From Takakia lepidozioides (taxonomy: Eukaryota; Streptophyta; Takakiopsida; Takakiales; Takakiaceae), in the NCBI GenBank assembly GCA_030704615.1, contig CM060731.1, positions 83,370,756-83,434,755 of the forward strand: a stretch of 64,000 nucleotides of DNA, written 5' to 3'. A program made the translations under genes and the position numbers. The notes under the pieces are model-generated. The model saw nothing but the letters and a program-made list of their open reading frames with translations, was not told where the DNA came from and made no database searches. Positions within the stretch are counted from its first letter, which is position 1, and the number at the start of each line of letters is the position of its first letter. Shown one piece after another: positions 40,878 to 51,463 of the stretch.

Positions 40878-43800
40878 TTAATCTTGAAAATCATCCGAAT
40901 CCTCATCTTGTTCTAGACTGTCCTGCTCCGCCTCCACCCCCTCAGTGCCTTTCTCATCTGCAGTGGACTGCTCGTTGGCCAGGCTTTCAAAAATCCCATC
41001 TTCCCCTTGCGGAACTGTCCATCTCACCTCCGTTGGGTCGTCTTCCTCCCTGTCTGCGTCGCTCTCATCCGCTGAATCACATATGTACTTTCGTACCCGT
41101 CTACCTGTCTGAGCTGCTGCCAACTCTTTCCTTATCCTTCTGTCCTCCCTAGCCTTCTCCAAAATCTGCTTTACTTTACTGGGATTCTCACTTCTTCTAA
41201 TCGCTGTATTTGCGAGTTTAGCTGCATAACTAGGAAGGGAGTAGTCCCTCACCGGGCTCGTCATGAAGTCGGCCCTCGCAAAGAACGGGACATTCTTCTT
41301 GGCAGGAAGTGTAGGCCCTACATGTTTCGACCCGGACCCTGCAATCCTGCACATGACAATCATCAACGAGACTAATGAGAACCACAGTCGGGAAATTCGT
41401 TTGACAAAAATGACCCAGAAGGCTTTGCAAACTTACAATGTTTGCACTCACTCGTATTCCGGGTTCTCCTCCGCATCAATGTCCACTGTGTCTTCCTCGG
41501 ACTCCAACGAATCCGAGGAGACTTCCGCTCTGTCGGGAGCTTAACATTCCGTTGCAGCCCTTCCAGATGGGATCCCCACACGGATGAATCCTCCTCGTAG
41601 GCAAAGAGGTGCCGGTCGGAAAACCGCCCAGCCCACATTGAGGCACCTGTTACAATGCCATCCACACATTACCACATGGCGCTTCAGATGTTGCGAACTA
41701 CATCCTAACGAGAATTTGCAGAACAGCATAGATCAAGATTCTGCATACCTGTCCCACAGATGAGGTGAGCACTGTGCCCTCCACGTCTGTGCATGTCTCC
41801 ATAATTGTCTGAATGAAGGCAGGGCTCCGAGTCCGTGAGTACCGCAGGGGTTCCGTTGAAGTGAGGCTATGAGGGAGAAGTTCCTTGGGAACGTTGTTGA
41901 ACAGAACGTCGTAATCGAGGGGGTCGCAGTTCAGGTCAACCTTTCCTCCCTCCTTCCGGAAAGCAAAGGTGGAGTTCTCCTTCACAAAGCAGTATGCATG
42001 GAACTGCTTCGTCTGCATACACAGGGGGGAACGATTAGAAACCGAATGCGGCACCGCATTTGAAAACACCCAAGCAAATGAATGGACGAGTGCCAGTGTC
42101 GTAATCACCTTCTTCCCTTCCGACCGAAGGCCCAGTGTGTTGATGCACGTCCACTTCTTTTTCAGAATCGGGACGGCGCTCTTGCGGGTCCACTTCGCAA
42201 TTCCTGTCTGAGTGTTTTTTCCTCTGCTCGCCAGGACAACCACACAGCCTTTGTCGTCCAACACCATGCGGGCAAGCCCGAATCCTTTCTTCCAAAAGTC
42301 CTCCGAGTACCTGTTCCAAGATGGCAAAGCTTGCAGTCCTTCCACAGGCTCTCCGTCCGGAATATCCAAGATGATCATATCGCAAGACCACTCGGTGGCA
42401 TTTCCACCCCTCCTACAATCCTTGTCTGCACACACCCTCTCAAAGAACGAGACCATATTCTGAAATCCTGGGGTGTCGGAAGGCTCTTCGGCAGTCGCCT
42501 TCTTCAGTGCTCTGCCCTTCAGACCCTCCATGGTCTTCATGTATGCCAACTTGGCTGCCCGTCCATCCAAAGCCGCCAAGAAACTCTCATTTACACACTG
42601 GACTACTGTTTCGGAAGCCACTTTTGGCCTCTTCATTTCCACCGGCTCGAAAGGGTGCCCCCCTGGGGGGTTGAAGAGTGCCTTCTTTGCCGAGCCAGTT
42701 CTCGTGCCTCTCGTGACAACGGTGGGAACAGGGGAGGCAGCCTGCGTTTGGGGGGGTGGGCTGGTTGCAAAGTCTCCATCGGAGTCCTCTTCCTCACCCT
42801 CTTCCTGAACAGGCTATTTCTGCTTCTTCGTTTTGGCGGGGTGTCACAACAGCTGCTCCTTGCTGGCGAGTCCTCTTCTTTGACACCTTCTTTTGGGCCC
42901 GCACAGCTACATCCACCGTCTGTTGTGCCATCTCAGCTGCCTTTCTGGATTCTTCCAGAGCAGCAGATTCCTTTGCCGACTTTGGCCCAGCAGGGACACG
43001 TCTTTCCTTTCTCTTCTCTTCTGCCAAGGCGTGCAGATCTTTCTCAGACTCATCAACAATACCGCCAGACATGTCCAGGTACCACGGGCATCCAACGAGA
43101 TGCGCGGGATGCCATTGTTTCTGCATCTCGGGTGTGTAGACACAGCTGGGCCCGCCACGGTCCAAGCCATGAAGAACGGGGGCTCTTGAGCCAGGGCCCC
43201 TGTCTGAAGGAGCACGTATTTCATATACCTGCAAGGCAGTCAGCATGCGTGAGCAAAAGTTGAGACCAACCTACTCGCAGAGTGCCACCGAAAACATAAA
43301 ATGCGAATGCGGTGCCGCATTTCCGAGACAAACCTCGTAACCAGGCTTCGCATACAAGGGCAGCTGTGCTTCACTGTAAACAATTCGCATTGCAGCTTTC
43401 CCCGCTCCCTCCTGATGGTAAACTCCACGCTCCTTCTTGCTGTCTGTAGCTCTCTGGCGAAAAGGTTGTCCTTGTACGCACATCTGAAACGTGTCACGTA
43501 GTCTTCCAATGTCTGTGTTCCATCCCATTTGACGTACAAGCCGAACGAATTGTGTGCATTACGACTTGCTCCTTCGCATTCGACATTACCTGCGATTCCC
43601 AAATGCATTGTCACGTAGCAGTTCAGGGAATTCATTTCAGAAAAGCAAATCTGGGGAAGTACCTTGAATTACCTGGAACCACAAGTCATACGGTTGAGCC
43701 ACACATCCACTGCAGGGTCGGAAACTTCCAGTGGAAAAGACCACATTGTCCTTATGCTCTCGGATGCATTCCTGATCGACAGCCACCGTGTCTGCCATTT

Positions 43801-44745
43801 CCGATCCAATGTCAGGAGCTGGAAGAGAGTGGCTATTGCTAGGAAGGAACTTCAGTGCATTGAAACCTCACCTTCTCTTTCGCCTCCACACATGCCGTTG
43901 AGAGGTGATGTAGTTTCTCCAATTGCATGGTCGGCTGCATGGCCGAGAATAGTGTTTTGCAATCTCGGGATGAAGTCCTTTCCAAGTGTCGGATCTGCAA
44001 TTGCCACCAGCTTCACAAGCTTTGACTTGTATTTGGTTCTGGACTTGACACCGGCTTCCTTCAAGTGCTCAGTCAATGACTGCAACGTTTTGACCTGCCC
44101 CTCACTCTCCATGAAGAAGCGTTTCGCATGGGCCAAATCCAGCTTGATGTTTGACTGCCAACAAAAACATGCAGAAGCGTTACATTCGATTCATGTAGAA
44201 AGATTACTGGAAATTGGGGAAGGATGAGCAGAGGGAAATTGGAGGACGACTTACTTCGTATATCACCTCCACCATTCCATCCATAGTGAGACGATACCAT
44301 GTCCGGTCTGTTTTTGCAACGGCTTTCTGAATGAGCTCGGGCTCCAGCATTTCCGCAAACATCTGCGGATCAGTGAGACCAGTTTTCCTCACCCTGTACA
44401 GCATATGTGCCATGTGGGTATGCACGTACGCATTCTCAGTGACCCTGCAAGGCACACTCTCCAGTTCAGTACACGGAAGCACGGAAACAAACCAGAATGG
44501 AAACCGAAATGCGGCACCGCATTTCGAACGTGCTAGGGAGGGTATGAGTATCTTACGAGTTGAGGTCCGCCATGGCATTCTTGAGCAGGGAGGAGTCTGC
44601 CGCCTTCACCTTCAGGATGACACACTCCACCATGTAATGCCAGCCAATGTGCTTGGCATCACTGGTGGCTGGGTTGCCTGAGTGGCCTGCTGCTCGGAGA
44701 TGGCAATCTCCTCCTGTAGACGCATCTGCTTCCTCCCCTTCGGCA
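40878..44745 (-). pseudogene. Methyltransferase-like accessory gene of T1, nine exons
   Basis: Exons inferred from GT-AG junctions: 44557-~44745, 44255-44444, 43872-44154, 43673-43818, 43334-43589, 42109-43228, 41749-42012, 41452-41646, 40878-41346. The 5' end is uncertain. Exon 6 has CDMIILDIPDG, then a strand/helix pattern ending GCVVVLAS. Exon 7 ends TEPLRYSRTRSPAFIQ...VEGTVLTSSVGQ, continuing in exon 8 as GASMWAGRF..RHLFAYEED. This order, a DPPY-like motif IV first and a SAM-binding motif I (VLDPFAGSG-like) later, is that of beta-class N4-cytosine/N6-adenine DNA methyltransferases. Motif IV reads DIPD, lacking the usual Pro-Pro-aromatic, so activity is doubtful. The C-terminus is basic then acidic. 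Frameshifts in exon 6 (~42820) and exon 8 (~41540) break it. Three introns each carry one palindrome. Fragments G1 and G2 are from another copy. Confidence 0.6.
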
Positions 44746-45183
44746 TTGGCCTACGTCCGAAGTATAATTTCCGGAGCTTGCGACGAGGTCTCCTGTCTGG
44801 TGCACGAACTCCCCCCCTCTCAGGTTCGAGCATAAGAAGAACAGAGAGAGGGAAAAGGGGCAAAGAGTGCAGATCAAAAAGGGCGCGAGAGGCGTGACTG
44901 AGGAGACACGACAAAAGTAGATGAAACGGCGGTGATGCACCACTTGGGTTCGAAAGGGTTGGACGAAAGTATCTCCTCGTGGACTTTGCGTCATTACGAA
45001 ATTCGAATCGTTCAGGGTACGCCTGCCGTCCGAAATACAAACATCATTATCCAACGGTCAGGCCGCGCCGCCTCATGCCCCTTCAGTCAGATAGAGTGCC
45101 GACATGTGCAGCAATTCCGTTGCTCCACGTGTTCACATTTCAAGGCATTTCCGTCCCAGCGTCTGATGAGTTGGAGCGAAAAT

Positions 45184-46705
45184 GCGAATGCGGCGCCGCA
45201 TTTCCGTTAAGTACCATCACGAAGCTACACATCCGTACTTGTTGGAAGAAAATGCGGCACCGCATTTCCGTTCCACCTTCACATACCTTAGTTGTTGAAC
45301 GGAAATACGGTGCCGCATTTCCGTCCCACACCTCCATGTATGAGATTCAAAAGGGAAATGCGGCGCCGCATTTCCGTTCTGGAATGTCAAAAGGTGCGAT
45401 TCGGACGGGAATGAGGCACAACATTTCAGTTCCCGTGGTTCATGATTTTCAATGTGAACGGAAATGCGGTACCGCATTTCCGTTCCCCCTTCACATACGT
45501 TAGTTGATGAATGGAAATGCCGTGCCACATTTCCGTTCGGGAAAGTATAGAGGTCTCACCTGGACAGAAATGCGGTGCCGCATTTCCGGTCTGGAAAGTT
45601 TGAAGGTCTCACATGGATGGAAATGCGGCAACACATTTCCGTAGCACAGCTCCAGGCCCCATATACAAAACGGAAATGCGGCGCCGCATTTCCGTTCTAG
45701 AATGTCGGAAGGTGCGACTCGGACGGAAATGCGGTGCCGCATTTCTGTTCCCGTTGCGCACGATTTTCAGTCAGAACGGAAATGCGGTACCGCATTTTCG
45801 TTCTGTAGAGTATTAACGTCTGACGCTGGCGGAAATGCTGTGCCGCATTTTCGTTCCACAGCTCCATGCCTCACATACAAACGGAAATGCGGCGCCGCAT
45901 TTTCGTTTTGGAATGTCGGAAGGTGCGACTCCGACGGAAATGCGGTGCCGCATTTCCGTTCTGGAATGTTGGGAGGTGCGACTCGGATGGAAATACGCTG
46001 CCGCATTTCAGTTCCGATGGTTCACGATTTTCAGTCAGAACGGAAATGCGGTACCGCATTTCCGTTCTGGATAGTATGAATGTCTCAAGCGGTCGGAATT
46101 GCGCTGTATGAAGCTGTCGGAATCGCACTCGGCTCCATGCATCAGATACAAAATGGAAATGCGGCGCCGCATTTCTTCTGGAATGTCGGAAAGTGCGACT
46201 CGGACAGAAATGCGGTGCCACATTTCTGTTCCCGTTGTTCATAATTCTCAATCAGAACGGAAATGCGGTACCGCATTTCCGTTCCACCTTCACATACCGT
46301 GCTTGGTGGATGGAAATGCGGTACCGCATTTCCGTTATGGAGAGTATGAATGTCTTTTAAGGACGGAAATGTGCTGCAACATTTCTATCCCTCAGCTTCA
46401 TGCATCAGATACAAAATGGAAATGCGGCGCCGCATTTCCGTTCTGGAATGTCGGAAAAGTGCGACTCGGACGGAAATGCGGTGCCGCATTTCTGTTCCCG
46501 TTGTTCATAATTCTCAATCAGAACGGAAACGCGGTACCGCATTTCCGTTCCACCTTCACATACCGTGCTTGCTGGATGGAAATGCATTACCGCATTTCCG
46601 TTCTGGAGAGTATAAAGGTTTCCCCCGGACGGAAACTCGGTGCCGCATTTCCGTCGCTCTGGTGCATGACCAAGAAGCAAAACGGAAATGCGGCGCCGTA
46701 TTTCC
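45184..46705. repeat. Central 53-bp palindrome array of T1 (29 units)
   Basis: 29 palindromes, consensus GAAATGCGG[YR]CCGCATTTC (usually one more G/C pair at each edge), centred from 45194 to 46694. After the first interval of 63 bp, nearly all centre-to-centre distances are exactly 53 bp, with a few of 51, 52, 54 or 60. About 31 bp of spacer separates units. Spacers fall into five types that recur in order, giving a ~265-bp higher-order unit. It occupies the interval between the divergent methyltransferase-like and transposase genes, a promoter position for both. The 440 bp between it and the methyltransferase-like exon 1 hold no other clear feature. Confidence 0.97.
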
Positions 46706-47131
46706 GTCCACCAGCAATCGAAAGAATCACTCGGGACGGGAAATCTGGAACCTGAATGGGTTGCATTGTTCCGAAACAACATTGCGGCCAGTCTTGATGA
46801 GCACAACTTGGTTGTCTGATCGTTTTAACTAACAGTCCTGGCACTTGTCAGTTCAAACGTTCCTGTCTGCACCGAGAATACTGCTGGATCCACCCTCAGG
46901 AGAAACTGTCAGGAGATGTTATTTCGTCGCCGAATCGGCCATCATTGTCATACTTACTGGCTATGGAATCAAACCTCCCACCTTCATGCATGTAGCTTGA
47001 AACAATACTTTCCACTTCAATGTGCGACTTCCAATCGTCGATGGACTCCGCAGATCCACTTAGATGGTGCCTGTGAGCCTTGGTCTGTCGCTATACTGAA
47101 CCTCGCACTTGCCAACTCCGTGCGGTGTTCG

Positions 47132-50100
47132 ATGGCTCCGAATTCCTACGCTATAGCTTGTTGTCCTCCGCAACTTGGGAGAGCCTGGATCCCAAACGAG
47201 GGAGGACTTTGCAGAGTGACTGAAACTTACCTTTGTTCCAAATTCAAGCTCAAACCGGGCACAGTTTATTTGGAAGAAGAAAGGAAGGATGTTCCTGGAC
47301 AGGTTGACGAGACCATTGTCGTGCTAGGTAACGACGGAGGTTGCGGAAACAAATGGCACGTTCCCCCGTCAGACACCATCCTGTACCGAGCTGTGGGAAT
47401 GCCCATTCCCTTTCCGAATCAGTCGCTGCCCACACCATCCACGTCCGGAAACCGAGAGGCGGCCACTGCCAACAGAGAGGTATGCAACGATAATCATTCC
47501 CGACCTGGACCGTCAAGACCCTCCATAGCTTCTCGTGTGGACGTATTCGACATTTCCGACGAGGAAGATGATTGCATTGAGGTACCCATGTCCTCCACAC
47601 GGTCGTTCAAATCCAGCATGGACGTCTCTGTCGGTGCTACGAATGTGCCCTCGAGCATAACTCCAACCCGGTCCATTGTGCAGCTCCTACGACAACATCA
47701 CCTCGATGGTTCTCGCTCCGAGCTGGCTGCTCTTGACTATGCCAAATTCCCAGTCAGAAAGGTAACGTTTCTGCCTCCCGAAGTCGATGGCAATGTCATC
47801 TTCGAGTTTCCACCTGTTTCTTCGTCAAACAAAGCCTCCGGGATGTTAACAGACATGGATCAAAAGCATGACGGACACCCCTGGTGTGTGATGAAGACCA
47901 GTAGCACAAAAATTGCTGATGGTGTTCATGTACGATATGTCCTCTGTGCGGGGAAGCTGAGGTGCCTCAATCCCACCTGCTTCCACTTTCTCTCCAAAGG
48001 AGGGCGGAGAAACGAGACGGATTGGACTGGCACAACGCATCATCCATTCATTGTCTCCAGCCAAGCTCCTGCGGGTTCTTTCAAGTGTGCACATTGCAAA
48101 GAACCACCGACGTGCATGTCCATGTGCAGAGCCAAGCAATATTACGTTATCCATTTGCTCCCGGACTTGACTAGAGCTTGCATACACGTTGGGGTCCACT
48201 GCCACCCCTTGGCAAGAGGCAACATGCGTGAGGCTGTGCAGGAAGCACACGACATCATAAAAGAGGAGGTGAAATTGAGCCCCGAAGCCAGACCAAAGCA
48301 GATTCAGCTGAAGGCAGCCCACAAGATTGCTCTTGGCACAATCATGTCTGAAGATTGTTCCGACCGAGAGCCCTTGACTGAAGACGAGATGCGTGACCTC
48401 TTGGAGTCCGTCTCGCACGTTTGTAGTCCGAATGTGCGGAATCACATCGTATCTTGCAAGCAGGAGTTCGGCAGGGGGTCAGACATGTACTCAATCCTGG
48501 AGGTGAAGCGAATGACTGGATATGACTACATCCAAGGTAGCAGGTTTCCAGGGCAAGGCAGCAAATCCAATCGTTGTTACATTTTCAAAATGTCGACGTG
48601 TGGGCCTGGGAGTGGAGTCGACTTGGTCACTCGCATGACAACTGGAAACTTGTCGAATGCTTGGGTGATGTTTGATCACATCAAGCGAATTACAAACCAT
48701 CAGTGGGTGACTATGGGTGCGCATGTTTATGACTATCACTCCAAGAGGCTCATGACAATTGCAATCTGCGAGATGAAAGGGGGGGACACACAGTCCGAGA
48801 TGCATCTGTGGGAGGGCATAAACAAGCAGATGGCAAGGGCGGGATTGCCAAAGCCCAATTTCAGGGGATTCATGGCAGACAACGCTCAGGCCAACTGGGC
48901 AGCGGTGCGGCGTGTGTACGGTGAGGACCCCAATGTTCCAATGGAGGGGAAAGAGAGATCCTGTGGATTCCATTGGATGCAGAGTCTATCCCACTACACT
49001 ACCAAATTTGTTGCTAGCTCATTCCAGGCTGAACACCGTGTCCTTTGTACGGCGTGGAAGGATGCACCCACATTTGATGACGCGGAGGTTAAGTTTGCTA
49101 TCATCGAGGCTTGGTGGAACACGTCAGGTGCAGTGGAGACAACCAATCTGGGAGCATTGCACAGCTGGTTGGGGTGGTGGCATTTTCGGTATCGACAGTT
49201 CGGATAGTACATGCGGGAGGTAGGCTGCTGTCAATTTCGTTCATTTGTCTTTCTGTTACGGACATTTCGATTGGTCCCTCACCATTGTTTGTGTCCTTCT
49301 AGGAGCGGTGCTTGGATTCCGACACGGACATGCCGAACACGAATATGGCAGAATCGGTCCACTCCTCCTGGCGAGCGTCTTCTGCCGCACATCTGGTGGA
49401 CGTAGTGACGGCCACAACGGAGGACATCGACAGAGCAATCATGCAGCAAGCCACGTACTACAAGTTCCTGAGCGGCAAACAATGGGGCTTTGGGCCAGAC
49501 AGGGAGGAATTGTTGGTACGAACAGCTTCGAGGTCCAAGAATTCAGTGAAATGGGCGACAGCATTGCGAGAGAAGATCAAAGGGACGCCTCTGCACCGCA
49601 GAGGTGAACACCTAGAGGGGGACGTCCGGACTCGCCCTGTCAGGCGGAGGATTGAAGAGGAACCCGGGTGCGAAGAGGATTCCTGGAGATCCGACAGGAA
49701 CATTCGGACAGCACCTCGAGGTCCCGTCATGTTGCCGCACAATGTGTCTTCCAGCAGTGGAAGCCCAAAAAATTCCAGATCGCCGTCGCCTTCAACCGGG
49801 GATTTCGTGCAAAAAATTCCCACCGCTCCCTTGCCCCAGATTCCGCCCGCTGTTATGCAGTATGGCCAAGCCATTGTGGAGACGACTGTGTCTGCATCAC
49901 AGTGGAGAATTGCTCGCACAAAGCCGTCGTTTTGAGGAAGGTGTTCCGCAATTCGTGTGGATACACGGCAACGTTGTTTAGAGATGATAAGGAGGAATCC
50001 AGATGGGGCTGTCCCTGCTCCTACTTTTACAGGAAGATTTGTCCATGCAAAGTTTGCGGAGGCGACAACCACCCAGTTCTGGTTCTGCAGGCACGACATT

Positions 50101-50445
50101 ATGACTTGCGTGTATGGAAAGCCCAAGTACGGCATACAAACAATGCCAGAGGCTCCCCCGGTGTGGCCGGTGGAACCAGGCTGCGATCTGAGTCAGGTTG
50201 AGGCCAACGCCCTTACCGCCGCATGATTTCGGATGGTGCAGCGCACTGACGTCCCCAGAGAACCATTTCCGCTTCCACAGCCTCCACCACCGACCCCTGT
50301 GAGAGCAAGAACAATGGGACACGACAGCTCTAAGCATCCTACACACCGTTGGGGGAAACCGAAGAGGCGGCGACCTCCCTCAAAAGTGAACGAGACAAGG
50401 ATGGGGAATGCACTTCGGATGAACTGTACAATCCAAAATGGCGCC
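47132..50445 (+). pseudogene. MULE transposase of T1, SWIM finger lost
   Basis: An open frame from 46916, with a likely start at ATG 47132, runs to a stop at 49205. Exon 1 ends at 49219, intron 49220-49302, exon 2 onward. A Cys-rich N-terminal finger (RCLNPTCFHF ... FKCAHCKE, about 47960-48110) is followed by an RNase H-like core: VMFDHIK (Asp 48674), FRGFMADNAQ (Asp 48878) and the C-x2-H of CGFHW (48962-48973), as in Mutator-type DDE domains. Exon 2 is Arg/Ser/Pro-rich, then has a Trp/Phe block (VSASQWRIART; FCRHDIMTCVYGKPKYGIQ) matching T2. Lesions are in-frame stops at 49205, 49933 and 50224. The frame jumps into palindrome sequence at ~50440, before the position of T2's SWIM domain. The protein would bind element ends and catalyse cut-and-paste transposition. 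Confidence 0.8.
49220..49302 (+). other. Intron in T1 transposase
   Basis: 83 bp, GTAGGC...CCTTCTAG. T2 has an intron at the identical position (donor GTGAGT after ATGCGGGAG, acceptor GTGCAG before the CLDSDTDMP codons), which supports both models. Confidence 0.8.
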
Positions 50446-51110
50446 AAATTTCCAGTTTCGGTGCCATCCACCCTTGGGACTTAGCCATTTCTTGGCCCCG
50501 GAACTGGGAATTCGGCGCCATTTTTCCAAGTTGGGTACAAAAATGGCTAAGTCCCAGAAGGGGCTGGCCCCCAACCTGGAAAAATGCCGCCGAATTTCTA
50601 GTTTCCGTGCCATCCACCCTGGGGACTTAGCCATTTCTTGGCCTCGGAACTGGAAATTCGGCACCATTTTTCCAAGTTGGATCCAAAATTGGCCAAGTCC
50701 CAGAAGGGGCTGGCCCCCAACCTGGAAAAATGGCGCCGAATTTCCAGTATCGGTGCCAGCCACCCCAAGGAATTAGCCGTTTCCGGAGGCCGGAACTGGA
50801 AATCCGGCGCCATTTTTCCCGGTTGGGTCCCAAAGTGGCTAAGTCCCAGAAGGGGCTGCCTCGTCCATTGGAAAAATGGTGCCGAATTTCCAGTTTTGTT
50901 GCCCGGCACCCAGGGGACTTAGCCATTTATGGGCCGCTGCACTGGATATTCGACGTCGTTTTTCCAGTTTCCGAGCCAGCCGCTCAGGGGACTTGGCCAT
51001 TTTGGCCCCCCATGTGGAAAAATGGCGCCGAATTTCCAGTATCGGGGGCCAGAAATGGCTGTCTCGGGTGCAGCAGGCCCCCGCCACATGGAAATTCGGC
51101 GCCATTTTTA
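50433..51110. repeat. Right palindrome array, 146-bp period with alternating orientation (10 sites)
   Basis: Ten copies of an imperfect palindrome, one arm GGAAAAATGGCGCC, the other GGAAATTCGGCGCC. GGCGCC-equivalent centres are at 50442, 50516, 50588, 50662, 50734, 50808, 50880, 50954, 51026 and 51100. Spacing alternates 74, 72, 74, 72 bp throughout and the motif flips orientation at each step, so the true repeat is 146 bp. Flanking GGGACTTAGCCATTT and its complement also alternate. Immediately after it is a splice acceptor and exon G1, so in its own T copy this array was an intron. Confidence 0.95.
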
Positions 51111-51176
51111 CAGTTTCAGGCCGAAACAGTAACCTCATTCCTGGGACCTAATTCTCTGTGGGATTCTTGAATGCAG

Positions 51177-51463
51177 GTGCTGCAAGTTCTCCCTGTTGGA
51201 GAAAGGTCATTTGGCCTTCGAGCCGCCCTTCTTCCTCGCATGGCGGAACCCTGGCGCTGACTCCATGTACACTTATGTTATGGTGAAGGAGTGGCATCTG
51301 GAGCATTTGCGTGACTGCCCTTGGTATGTGGACCTTCCGCCCGACTCGCTCGACGCGTCGGAGTTTCAATTGAAGCTGGATGCTGAGGCCCGCCGAAACC
51401 GCGCCCCGCTGCTTCCGCTGGATCCAAAGGAGGCAAAAGCGCTTGCCAAGTCCAGGAAAGCGG
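51177..51463 (+). pseudogene. G1: exon fragment of another T copy's methyltransferase-like gene
   Basis: Follows a GAATGCAG acceptor. The encoded GHLAFEPPFFLAWRNPG... matches T1's exon 6 start (GALAQEPPFFMAW), and HLRDCPWYVDLP matches HLVGCPWYLDMS, continuing to AKSRKA against EESRKA. It is cut at 51463 by the R LTR. The continuation (ELAQ...KKK) is G2 at 22834, on the other strand. T1 exon 6 reads through this point without interruption, which proves G1 and G2 were one exon. Confidence 0.82.

Larger units (their letters stand above)
37638..50445. mobile_element. T1: large MULE-like transposon unit with accessory genes
   Basis: Starts with a 21-bp terminus containing CTATTTCATGAGC, also present at 60013. 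It holds the divergent paralog pair (38101-39794), a palindrome cluster (40051-40741), the methyltransferase-like gene (minus), the 53-bp palindrome array (45184-46705), and a MULE transposase (plus). At about 50440 the transposase is cut inside a palindrome core and the sequence passes into another T copy's array. Its right terminus is thus not contiguous here. The coding genes all carry lesions, so this copy is not autonomous. Confidence 0.75.

Noticed and set aside
45160-45190. Possible hammerhead ribozyme core (CTGATGAG ... GCGAAA)
   Set aside because: Stem II would be three weak pairs with a 2-nt loop, and the flanking stems do not pair. Chance match.
45184-46705. CRISPR-like array (regular repeats with ~31-bp spacers)
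   Set aside because: The repeat is a perfect palindrome, spacers are themselves repeated in a 5-mer order, and the context is a plant transposon with introns. No cas genes.
45500-46755. Long open frames across the palindrome array (e.g. 46099-46755, and similar frames on both strands)
   Set aside because: The palindrome has no stop in any frame, and the 53-bp period is not a multiple of three, so the same DNA is read in shifting frames on both strands. The openness is compositional, not coding.
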